A DNA stretch of 10,147 bases from Calditrichia bacterium (GTDB taxonomy: Bacteria > Calditrichota > Calditrichia > RBG-13-44-9): contig JALXCH010000639.1 of the NCBI GenBank assembly GCA_026991005.1, positions 1-10,147 of the forward strand, given 5' to 3'. This document shows, piece by piece, positions 1-7,200 of the stretch (its first letter is position 1; each line of letters opens with the position of its first letter). The notes below the pieces were generated by a model. The model was not told the DNA's origin, did no database searches, and saw nothing but the letters and a program-made list of their open reading frames with translations. The position numbers were made by a program, and so were the translations under genes.

Positions 1-23
1 GTTTTATGATTATAAAAAAATTA

Positions 24-65
24 ACCGCAAAGGTCGCAGAGAATGCGCCAAGACCGCAAAGGGTT
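24..65. repeat. CGCAAAG-type degenerate repeat
   Basis: Spaced variants of ACCGCAAAG, TCGCAGAG, GCGCCAAG and ACCGCAAAG follow one another at about 9-bp steps. The same word family returns at 264-288 (CGCAAAGGAAGCGCCAAGAG) and, as the complement (TTTGCG), at 394-427 and 9646-9672. This is a simple dispersed intergenic repeat, not a gene. The borders are approximate. Confidence 0.55.
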
Positions 66-207
66 TCCAATTTTTAAACCCCAAACAACAAAAAAAACCG
101 CAGCGGAGACTCAAATACCAAAAAACAAATCCCAAATCACAAACAAAATTCCAAATTCCAAATCCCAAATCTCAAAATACAAATTTTTAGGAACTGCAGC
201 TTCAGAA

Positions 208-262
208 GGTCCATAGGTCCATAGGACTCCTTTGGAGACTCCTTTGGGAGATCCCATTGGGA
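208..262. repeat. Array of five abutting mini-palindromes
   Basis: Two copies of GGTCCATA (208-215, 216-223) run into a row of short inverted repeats. They are TCC-ATA-GGA (218-226), CTCC-TTT-GGAG (227-237), CTCC-TTT-GGGAG (239-250, one base out of register) and TCCC-ATT-GGGA (252-262). Every unit has a 3- to 4-bp stem and a 3-nt centre, with at most one base between units. No coding frame or T-run is attached, so it is not a standard terminator. Confidence 0.6.
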
Positions 263-439
263 AACGCAAAGGAAGCGCCAAGAGCGCAGTTGTAGTTCTG
301 ATAATTTTGTTTTTAGAAAAAAATTAAGCTTTATACTTAGGTATCAAAAATCGTAAAGATGGTAAAACTACCCATTATATTATCTTATTTTTTTTGCGAA
401 CATTGCGAATTCTTTGCGAGCTTTGCGGTTCTAAAAAAT

Positions 440-468
440 AACCGCAGCGCCCGTAACGAACGCGGCGA
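440..468. repeat. CGC-rich repeat, diverged inverse copy at right flank
   Basis: This 29-bp stretch, starting AACCGC and ending GGCGA, matches the reverse complement of 9582-9610 at 22 of 29 positions by eye. Both copies sit beside CAAAT/ATTTG runs and TTTGCG words, so the whole local arrangement recurs in opposite orientation. Confidence 0.5.
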
Positions 469-500
469 AGGCTCAAATTCCAAATCTCAAACAACAATCT

Positions 501-550
501 ATTCCCAGGGCTTCACCCTGGGCTCTTCATGTGTGAGTGCTTCGCACTCT
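501..550 (+). repeat. 50-bp two-hairpin intergenic element, copy 1
   Basis: Two perfect palindromes are joined by a short linker: CCCAGGG/CCCTGGG around the 5-nt loop CTTCA (504-522), and GAGTGC-TTC-GCACTC (535-549). The whole 50 bp matches the reverse complement of 9151-9200 at 45 of 50 positions, and four of the five differences fall in the linker. A third, partial copy (only the GAGTGC hairpin) lies at 10033-10047. It may be a bidirectional transcript-end structure or a small non-autonomous mobile repeat; the sequence alone does not decide. Confidence 0.75.
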
Positions 551-804
551 TGAGGCAAATTTATTGCCTTTACTTTTTTGCATCTTGATTGGCTTTTTAG
601 AACTTCAAAAAATTGATTTTTTCGCATTAACAAATTGTGATAATTGCACGATCCCACCCAATTCAAATGTTTTAATTCAAAAATTCAAATCTCAAATCCC
701 CCCAAAAAAATCACAAATAACAAATTCCAGAATAACAAGCATTAATTTTTAATTTGAAATAGTTTAGCATGCTTTTGCTTATTGAATTACCTTTTCATTT
801 TTTC

Positions 805-833
805 ATTCGTGTCCATTCGTGTGATTCGTGGGC
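805..833 (+). repeat. ATTCGTG-type repeat, inverse copy at 9450-9478
   Basis: ATTCGTG words recur here as ATTCGTGTCCATTCGTGTGA and onward to GTGGGC. The 29 bp match the reverse complement of 9450-9478 at 26 of 29 positions. Further degenerate units continue to about 900 (AATTCGTGGGTAAA, AATTCGTGGTCAAA, TGATTCGTGGTTAAA). From memory this repeat type is widespread in spacers of uncultured bacteria. Confidence 0.65.
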
Positions 834-946
834 AAACATTATTTTAATTCGTGGGTAAATAATTCGTGGTCAAATGCTTATTTGTGTGATTCGTGGTTAA
901 ATAATTCCTGACGCTTTGTAAGGGATCGCCACGTCGCTCACAGAGC

Positions 947-1043
947 CCTGTCCACAGGATCCTTCGGATGGGCGAGGACAATCGAGGCATCCCTGTCATT
1001 GCTCATCCGAAGCATCCTGTCCGCAGAACTCTGCGAGTGGACA
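947..1043. repeat. Pair of TGTCC...GGACA hairpin elements
   Basis: Element A (949-980) starts TGTCC-ACAG and ends CGA-GGACA; inside it are CCTGT-CC-ACAGG (947-958) and ATCC-TTC-GGAT (959-969). Element B (1018-1043) starts TGTCC-GCAG and ends CGAGT-GGACA; inside it is CGCAG-AACT-CTGCG (1022-1035). The outer arms are the same but the inner hairpins differ. Element B lies about 47 bp downstream of the nadE stop in the nadE reading direction, so it could help end the nadE transcript, although no T-run follows. Confidence 0.55.
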
Positions 1044-1089
1044 TTTTACATTTTACATTTTTCATTTTTCATTTTTCATTTTCCATTTC
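1041..1089. repeat. ATTTTTC/ATTTTAC short tandem run
   Basis: Two ATTTTAC units are followed by three ATTTTTC-type units with a 7-bp period, then ATTTTCC, up to the nadE stop codon. A matching minus-strand version (AAAATGTAAAATGAAGAATG) lies at 9116-9135, just after the last gene of the block. Confidence 0.6.
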
Positions 1090-2859
1090 TTATCCCTTCT
1101 CCTGTTTTCCGGCAGCATTCTCTTCGTTGGGATTGTAGTGGTTGGTGATGGGGAAGCGGCGGTCTTTGCCAAACGCGCGATGGGTAATTTTAATTCCCGG
1201 TGCCGCCTGACGCCGTTTGTACTCATTTCCATCCACCAGCCGAATCACCTTTTTCACCACCTCCGGATCGAACCCTTTGCTGACGATCTCTTCAAAGGAG
1301 CGGTCGCGCTCCACATACGCTTCCAGAATGGGATCCAGCACCTCGTACGGCGGCAAGGAATCGGTATCCTTCTGATCCGGTTTCAACTCCGCCGAAGGAG
1401 CTTTCTTGAGAATATTCTCCGGAATCAAATCAAATCCCGCCTGCTGATTGCGATACTTCGCTAACTGATAGACCATGGTTTTGGGTACATCCTTAATAAC
1501 CGAAAAACCTCCCACCATATCTCCGTACAGGGTACAATATCCCACACTGACTTCACTTTTGTTACCGGTGGCCAGCACCAACCAGCGAAATTTATTGGAG
1601 AGCGACATCAGAATATTGCCGCGAATACGCGCCTGAATGTTTTCTTCGGTAATGTCCGGAGGCCGATCCCCAAAAATGGGCTGCAATTCCTTCAGGAAAT
1701 CTTCGAACAATTTTTTAATGGGGATTTCGTAGAAAGTAATCCCCAGATTCTCCGCCAGTTGCCGGGCATCGGTTTTACTGGCGCTGCTGGTATACTGGCT
1801 GGGCATGGAAACGCCAATCACATTTTCTTTGCCAAGCGCATCCACCGCAATGGTGGTTACCAGGGCAGAATCGATGCCGCCGGAAACACCCACCACCACT
1901 TTGTGGAACCGGTTCTTGTGCACATAATCCCGCAAGCCGGTTTTTAACGCTTCGTAGGCTTCGGCAATGGGATCCAGGAATGGGACGATGCCGCTGGTGG
2001 GGAGGTCTTCTTTCTGGCGCAGGGAAACCGGTGCCAGATCGATGCGCCGGATATCCATCTCCGGCGGGACAAACAGCTTTTCCTTGCGCCGCCGCGGGTC
2101 GTGCAGTCGTTTGTTGAACACATTGTCCGGATGCAGGGTAATGGTCAACAGACTTTCCTCGAAAGATGGTGCCTTGCACAACAACCGCCCTCCTTCCGAA
2201 ATCACCATGCTGTTGCCATCGAACACCAGTTCATCCTGACCGCCCACCATATTCACATAAGCCACAATCACATCATTATCCTCGGCACGCACCGAGAGCA
2301 TCCGATAACGGTCCTGCGCTTTTCCGAAATGATAGGGAGAGGAAGAGATGTTGATAATCACTTCTGCCCCACCGTAAAGGGACTGGTCTCGGGTGGGACC
2401 GCCGGGATACCAGATATCCTCACAAATATTAATGCCAATGCGTACATCGTTGAGCACATAATACTGAATTCCCTGCCCGGCCTGAAAGTAGCGATCCTCA
2501 TCGAACACCCCGTAATTGGGCAGGAAGATTTTGTGATACACCCCGGCAATTTTCCGGTTGTGCAACACCGCCGCCGCATTGAAAATGTCATCTTCCCGAT
2601 CGACAAATCCCACAATGGCCGTGATATTCTCCGTAAAATCCAGCAAGCGATGCAGATACTCCAGATTATCTTCAATAAATTCCGGTTTCAGGAGTAAATC
2701 CTCCGGCGGATATCCCGTTAACGCCATCTCCGGAAAGGCAATAATATCCGCCCCCAGCGAGCGAGCCTGTTCAATGTAATGGACAATCTTCTGGAAATTT
2801 GCTTCAAAATCTCCCACAATGGTATTGATTTGCGCTAATGCCAGCCTCAACTTACGCAT
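1090..2859 (-). CDS. nadE: Glutamine-dependent NAD+ synthetase
   Basis: This 589-residue enzyme catalyses the last step of NAD+ synthesis in the cytoplasm: ATP-dependent amidation of nicotinic acid adenine dinucleotide, with ammonia drawn from glutamine. The N-terminal nitrilase-type glutaminase domain (about 1-270) shows the Glu-Lys-Cys triad as FPE44MALTGY, HK110IFLPNYGVF and NIC146ED. The C-terminal synthetase domain (about 295-589) shows the PP-loop SGGIDS (326-331), TGNKSE (431-436), KAPSAEL (486-492) and YKRRQAAPGIKI (547-558). The length is normal for the two-domain form, and nothing is missing. The start is supported by GGAGAG six bases upstream and by MRKLRLALAQIN, the usual start of the glutaminase fold. 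The gene is probably monocistronic: nuoI upstream in the same orientation has its own terminator, and only repeats lie downstream. No known NAD-responsive operator or riboswitch was recognised. Confidence 0.97.
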   Translation of the reverse strand: MRKLRLALAQINTIVGDFEANFQKIVHYIEQARSLGADIIAFPEMALTGYPPEDLLLKPEFIEDNLEYLHRLLDFTENITAIVGFVDREDDIFNAAAVLHNRKIAGVYHKIFLPNYGVFDEDRYFQAGQGIQYYVLNDVRIGINICEDIWYPGGPTRDQSLYGGAEVIINISSSPYHFGKAQDRYRMLSVRAEDNDVIVAYVNMVGGQDELVFDGNSMVISEGGRLLCKAPSFEESLLTITLHPDNVFNKRLHDPRRRKEKLFVPPEMDIRRIDLAPVSLRQKEDLPTSGIVPFLDPIAEAYEALKTGLRDYVHKNRFHKVVVGVSGGIDSALVTTIAVDALGKENVIGVSMPSQYTSSASKTDARQLAENLGITFYEIPIKKLFEDFLKELQPIFGDRPPDITEENIQARIRGNILMSLSNKFRWLVLATGNKSEVSVGYCTLYGDMVGGFSVIKDVPKTMVYQLAKYRNQQAGFDLIPENILKKAPSAELKPDQKDTDSLPPYEVLDPILEAYVERDRSFEEIVSKGFDPEVVKKVIRLVDGNEYKRRQAAPGIKITHRAFGKDRRFPITNHYNPNEENAAGKQEKG

Positions 2860-2865
2860 GCGTCT

Positions 2866-2871
2866 CTCTCC
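2866..2871 (-). promoter_or_regulatory. nadE: nadE ribosome binding site
   Basis: GGAGAG on the minus strand, six bases before the ATG at 2857-2859. It fixes the nadE start. Confidence 0.7.
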
Positions 2872-2899
2872 GCTTCGTTTTTCAATTTAAGTAAATTCC

Positions 2900-2979
2900 C
2901 GGGTGCCCCATTCCTTTTACACGCGACCGCAGAATAAACTTTTAGTGTCCTGTGGCTTGAAAGAGAAACCAGGCACCCG
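2900..2979. other. Widely spaced 8-bp inverted repeat upstream of nadE
   Basis: CGGGTGCC (2900-2907) and its exact complement GGCACCCG (2972-2979) are 64 bp apart, beginning 41 bp upstream of the nadE start. In a nadE leader transcript they could pair as the closing stem of a larger fold, or they could be two half-sites of a repressor. Either role is a guess, and an 8-bp match over this distance could be chance. Confidence 0.3.
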
Positions 2980-3086
2980 CATTACTTTTCTACAAACCGT
3001 ACTTGACGAATAACTTCGCAACTAAATGAAAAACCAGTCGTGCTAAAAAATAATCGGTTGTTTTCCTTTATTTGCTTCCTCCCCCT

Positions 3087-3180
3087 GTCATTCTGAACTC
3101 CACCTTGGCGGGGTGAAGAATCTCCCCTGCCCTGGCAGAGCGAAGAATTTACCCCACCTTTGCAGGGCGAAAAATCTCAT
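3087..3180. repeat. TGTCATTCTGA element with three 27-bp tandem units
   Basis: TGTCATTCTGAAC (from 3086) is followed by three units of exactly 27 bp: 3100-3126, 3127-3153 and 3154-3180. Each unit has a GC-rich partly palindromic half (the second contains CTGCC-CT-GGCAG) and then GAAGAATCT, GAAGAATTT or GAAAAATCT. From memory, TCATTCTGA...GAAGAATCT repeats are common in spacers of Bacteroidota-like and related uncultured genomes. No coding function is seen. The rest of this 526-bp spacer (2860-3385) holds the nadE leader, AT-rich sequence without clear signals (about 3181-3300), and the nuoI terminator. Confidence 0.65.
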
Positions 3181-3316
3181 CGGAACATTCCTGGATTATC
3201 TTATGAAATTATCGTACCTTAAAATTCTTTCTTTTTGTTTTTAGCATAATGGTTTAAGTTAAAAATTACAAATAAGTTAAACAAGAAGATTTCTTTGCGG
3301 CAGTTTCTCCGGGCTC

Positions 3317-3359
3317 AAATAAAAAAACCGTCCGGTGGAAACAGTGTGCCCGGACGGTT
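3317..3359 (-). terminator. Rho-independent terminator of nuoI
   Basis: A perfect 10-bp stem (AACCGTCCGG at 3326-3335 with its exact complement at 3350-3359) encloses a 14-nt loop. On the minus strand it is followed by a run of T (the A-run at 3321-3327 plus TAAA before it). It starts 26 bases after the nuoI stop and is correctly oriented for nuoI. It has no T-run on the plus strand. It separates nuoI from nadE. Confidence 0.88.
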
Positions 3360-3385
3360 CTATGTCAAAAGGGGTAAGATTTTGC

Positions 3386-3925
3386 CTAATCGAACTGGGT
3401 GGGAATCTGTTCGGTAACAGGTTTTTGAGCCGTTTTCTGGTAATAATCGTGGTCTTTGGTAAGGTCGTACATGGAAAGCAGCTTCTCCTTGTCCCACACC
3501 AGCGCATCCCGGGAGTAATCCGCAAAATCGTAAATTTCGGTAAGTTCGATGGCTTCCCGGGGACACGCTTCCTGGCACATTCCGCAATAAATGCAGCGCA
3601 GCATGTCGATTTTGAACACCACGGGATACCGTTCCCGATCGTCCCAGGGGGCCACTCCCCCTACAATATGAATGCAATTGGCCGGACAGGCCGAGGAACA
3701 CATCTCGCAGGCCACACATTTGGGTCGCCCAAGTTCGTCCTTGTTCAACCGGTGCGCTCCGCGGTATCCGGGACGCGGTACCCATTTTTCTTCCGGATAT
3801 TGTAAAGTGTATTTCTTTTTAGGAATGTGCCGAAAGGTAATGCCCAATCCTTTTAGAATTGGTGGTAAATATATGCGCTCCCAGAAATTTAAATCTTTTA
3901 CCTTAATCTTTTTAACTTTCACCAT
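3386..3925 (-). CDS. nuoI: NADH-quinone oxidoreductase subunit I (complex I, 2x[4Fe-4S])
   Basis: This 179-residue protein is the TYKY/Nqo9 subunit, which carries clusters N6a and N6b and passes electrons along the peripheral arm of complex I toward the quinone site. The N-terminal part, WERIYLPPILKGLGITFRHI and TLQYPEEKW (41-49), is typical of NuoI and binds near the membrane. RPGYRGAHRL (51-60) leads into two ferredoxin motifs, C70xxC73xxC76xxxC80P and C111xxC114xxC117xxxC121P, all eight ligands present. The C-terminal ALVWDKEKLL (141-150) is also family-typical. The ATG at 3923-3925 is preferred because GGAGAG lies five bases upstream; an in-frame ATG at 3973 would add 16 residues (MLYFSLTRNEPYRRDA) that are not NuoI-like. 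No other nuo gene is adjacent, and a strong terminator follows, so it is a single-gene unit, which is uncommon for nuoI. Confidence 0.95.
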   Translation of the reverse strand: MVKVKKIKVKDLNFWERIYLPPILKGLGITFRHIPKKKYTLQYPEEKWVPRPGYRGAHRLNKDELGRPKCVACEMCSSACPANCIHIVGGVAPWDDRERYPVVFKIDMLRCIYCGMCQEACPREAIELTEIYDFADYSRDALVWDKEKLLSMYDLTKDHDYYQKTAQKPVTEQIPTQFD

Positions 3926-3930
3926 GGCAT

Positions 3931-3936
3931 CTCTCC
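3931..3936 (-). promoter_or_regulatory. nuoI: nuoI ribosome binding site that decides the start
   Basis: GGAGAG on the minus strand, five bases before the ATG ending at 3925. It favours this start over the in-frame ATG 48 bases upstream. The nadE site has the same GGAGAG sequence. Confidence 0.7.
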
Positions 3937-3963
3937 GATACGGCTCGTTTCTTGTTAAAGAAA

Positions 3964-3990
3964 AATATAACAATTTGATGATATATTCAA
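3964..3990 (-). promoter_or_regulatory. Possible extended -10 promoter for nuoI
   Basis: On the minus strand TG-T-TATATT (3972-3964) resembles an extended -10 box, with TTGAAT (3990-3985) as a weak -35 at a short 15-bp spacing. It would give a leader of about 30 bases to the nuoI start. The region is AT-rich, so chance matches are likely. Confidence 0.3.
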
Positions 3991-4192
3991 ATAGAAAATT
4001 AAAATTTGAAGCAAATCCAATCGCTCAGAGGGAGGGTTTCCGCTGTGCACACATTGTTCTCAAACACTTCAATTTCCTTTAATTTTATGGATAAACGGAA
4101 TCTGCCCCATCCCCACCATTCGCCTTCCGCAATGAATCATCTTTCTTTCGGGAGATTTCTTCACTAAATTTTTCCTCGAACGGAAAACGGAG

Positions 4193-4216
4193 CGTTCTGA
4201 AGAGCCGTTCAGGACG
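4193..4216 (+). other. Hairpin just before the helicase-nuclease start
   Basis: CGTTCTGAA and TTCAGGACG pair over nine positions (one G-T) around the 6-nt loop GAGCCG. The hairpin ends 12 bases before the ATG at 4229. It carries no T-run. It may influence translation of the gene, which has only a weak ribosome binding site. Confidence 0.4.
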
Positions 4217-4228
4217 TCAGAAAATGGA

Positions 4229-7200
4229 ATGATGAATCTAACCGAGAATCAACTTAAAGCTCTGGATTTCCAGCGCAACATTGCGCTCATTGCCGGTGCC
4301 GGTTCCGGAAAAACCACGGTTCTGGTACAACGCTACCTGCACATTCTGCTTCAAAATCCACACCTACCCGTAGCGGGAATTCTGGCCATCACCTTTACCG
4401 AAAAAGCGGCGGCGGAGATGAAGGAACGCATCTTCCGGGAGATTGAACAACGTTTCGCAACGGAATCTTCTCCTACGGCGCCATCGTTGCAGAAGCGGTT
4501 ATTCACCATATTCCAGCAACTTCACCAGGCGCAAATTTTTACCATCCATGCCTTCTGCAGCCGCCTCATCCAACAGTTTCCCGTCGAGAGCGGCATCAAC
4601 CCGGATTTTCTCATTATGGAAGAAGTGCAAAAAACGGAATTTCTGGAGCGCATTTTTCGGGATTTTTTTCAACAGTACGGCACCGAACCCGGAAGGACGT
4701 TCCCGCTGGAGCGACAGGCGCTGTACGCCTTTCCTTTAAGCACCATAAGGAAATTTTTGAACCTGGTGTACAACCAGCGAGCCATTCTGGAACCGTTTTT
4801 AAACGAGGTAGCGGAGCGGTCGCCGGAAGAAATTCAGCAGCGCTGGGAAGCACAGTTCGTCCGGCTGCACCGTTCGGTAGTACAGGATTTTCTGCAAAAC
4901 CGCACCCTGCAGGAGGCACTCCGGACATTAGCTCACTTAAATCCGGCGCATCCCCTAAGCCAGCTAGTGCACCGGCTATCGCAGAACCAGCTTAATTTAA
5001 GTGAACAAACCCGCCTGGTCATCGAAATCATTTTGCGACTATTAAAAAAGGATTTAACCGCGTACAAACGAATTGACTCCAGAGTCTGGAATGGAGAGGG
5101 AAGGGAGCTCTTTCGCGAAGCTTCGCAACAGGCCGTAGCGTACGCCCGGGGACTCTTCCCCTGGGATGTGCGCAGCAACGAAGAGTTCGCACCTATTTTT
5201 ATCGGGTTAGCGCGCATTGCCCGGGACTTCCTGCATTTTGCCAGCGAAGCAAAGGTTCGCTTAAATGCGCTGGATTTTGAGGATTTGCAAATTCACGCCA
5301 TCCGCCTGCTGGAACAATTTCCGCACATTCGCAAGCAGCTTCGGGAGCAGTATCGGTACGTGCTGGTGGATGAGTTTCAGGACACGGATGCGCTGCAGAG
5401 CCGCTTAATTGAGTTACTGAGCGGCGAAGAAGATGGCCGAATACCGCCCGGGAAGCTCTTTTTTGTGGGGGACGACAAGCAGAGCATTTACGGCTTCCGC
5501 TACGCGGATTTACGCATTTTTCGCCGATTTACCGAGCGGGTGCTGCAGCAGGGAGGGAATCGACCTTTCCGTAACCCCAATAATGGGGAAGAGCTTCCCG
5601 CCAGCGAAGCGGAACGAAAAGGCGTCATCTCCCTTTCCCACAATTTCCGAAGCCATCCTGCGCTCATTGCCTTTTTCAATCATTTTTTTCGTGAAGTGCT
5701 CCTCCCGGTCAGCGATTACGATGTCTCTTTCTCCCCGCTTCAGGCTGCCCGCACAGATACCCCAGGCCTGAACAGCGAAATTCATCTGACCGTGCTTACC
5801 CAACCGAATTCGGAAGATGCACCTCCCGATTCCCTGCCCCAGAGCGAAGCGCAGTATGTCGCCAGACTCATTCGACGCATCGTGGCAGAAAATCCCCTCC
5901 AGTGCCAGGAAGCCACTCCCCGGGGCACAGCAACTCGCCCTTTGCGCTACGGGGATGTGGCAGTTCTGTTGCGGGGACGCACCCACCTGGATAAACTGGT
6001 GGAAGCGCTGCGACGGCAGGGAATACCGCATCAGGTGTACAAAGGAAAAGGTTTCTTCCAGCAGCGCGAAGTGCAGGACTTGTATTATTTGCTGAAGACG
6101 CTGGCTCAACCGGAAGATGATTTTGCGCTACTCACTTTTTTACGCAGCGAACTGGCGGGGCTTTCGGACGAAACACTTTTCTATTTAAGCCAAGTTCAGG
6201 GCAGCAATTATCGGGAACGACTGCAGCGGTTGTGCCAATTTCTACAACAACCTGGCAACCTGTTGGGTACCTTTCTGCCGGAGTTTGCCCGGTTTCTGGA
6301 AACACAAGGTGAATCGCCCCACATCCCGGAAACCCAGCAGCACGCCCTCACCTACCTGAACCGGAAACTGGAGGAGTGGCAACCGTTAGCCCTCTCCAGT
6401 CAATTTACCCTGCTGCTGGATACGATTCTGGAGGATTTACAGGTGCGTGCTTTGCTGGCAGGACAAAAAGACGGGGCGCAAAAGCTGGCTAATCTGGACA
6501 AGTTTGTGCGGTTTGTGCAGGAGTACCAGATGAGCCGCTCGGCGCTGCTTATGGATTTGCTGGAAGCGCTGCAAAGCCAGATGCAGCGGGAAGCACCCGA
6601 AGGGGAAGCCACCATCCTGGAACAGGAACCGGACAAGGTGCAAATCCTGACCTACCACAGCGCCAAAGGAATGGAATTTCCGGTGGTCATTCTTCCCTTC
6701 CTGAACCAGCGATTTCAGCTCACCAGTCGCCAGTCCATTTTTGTGGATGCGGATTGGGGATTCAGTGTGGTGCCCGATTTTTTACGGCCCCCTTCTTCCG
6801 GCAAAACCGAGGGAAACTCCATCCGCTACGAACCGTTCATTCACCGGTGGATCAAGCAACAGGCGGAGGTTCGCCAGCTGGCCGAGGAAAAACGGCTTTT
6901 TTATGTGGCAACCACCCGCGCTCGCGACCACCTTTTCCTCATTGGCAGCCTGAATCGTTACAACCGGGTGGAAGAGAGCTCCTATTTGCACTGGCTCACA
7001 GAGCGTTACCAGCTCTCTCCCCGCTCCGCAGGAGAGGCACATCAGGAGGTTCCACTGGAGGACGGATACCGGTTGCACACCCACGTTCTTCCGGCTCCGG
7101 AAGAAGAGCCTTCTGCACAGCCCGAGGTACCATCCGCTTCCCGGGAAGAGGAGTGGTTACCGGAGCACTGGCTCCCCTTCCAGCATCCCATTCCGGAGCC

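Larger units (their letters stand above)
1..1089. other. Gene-free left flank, mosaic of short repeats
   Basis: No credible gene is present. The short open frames here (for example 359-553 and 537-752) are translations of repeats, without a ribosome binding site or protein-like composition. The stretch is AT-rich compared with the coding core. It is a patchwork of CGCAAAG-type runs (about 24-60, 264-288, 391-470), CAAAT/CCAAATCCC runs (about 121-188, 471-490, 660-730), a small palindrome array (208-262), a two-hairpin element (501-550), ATTCGTG runs (803-900), a TGTCC...GGACA hairpin cluster (947-1043) and an ATTTTTC run (1041-1089). It ends directly on the nadE stop codon. Function unknown. 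Confidence 0.8.
3926..4228. other. Divergent spacer between nuoI and the helicase gene
   Basis: This 303-bp region separates two divergently transcribed genes and must hold both promoters. It has no believable gene and, unlike the other spacers, none of the dispersed repeat words. Apart from the nuoI signals and the hairpin at 4193-4216, I recognise nothing in it. A plus-strand -10-like TTTAAT near 4079 lacks a good -35. Confidence 0.5.

Noticed and set aside
359..752. Two small plus-strand open frames (64 and 71 codons) in the left flank
   Set aside because: They run through CGC, CAAAT and GAGTGC repeat sequence, overlap each other in different frames, and have no ribosome binding site.
803..900. 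ATTCGTG run as a CRISPR or iteron-type origin
   Set aside because: Units are degenerate, irregularly spaced, without spacers, and no replication gene or DnaA-box cluster accompanies them.
3100..3180. CRISPR-like array
   Set aside because: The three 27-bp units adjoin directly with no spacers, and no cas gene is present.
4058..4084. Plus-strand promoter for addA (TTGTTC, 18-bp gap, TTTAAT)
   Set aside because: The -35 box matches only three positions, and the region is AT-rich, so it is no better than chance.
5510..6109. Long minus-strand open frame (199 codons) inside the helicase gene, and similar frames in nadE and the MEMO gene
   Set aside because: These are antisense shadows of genes whose motifs are clear over their full length; none shows a recognisable domain.
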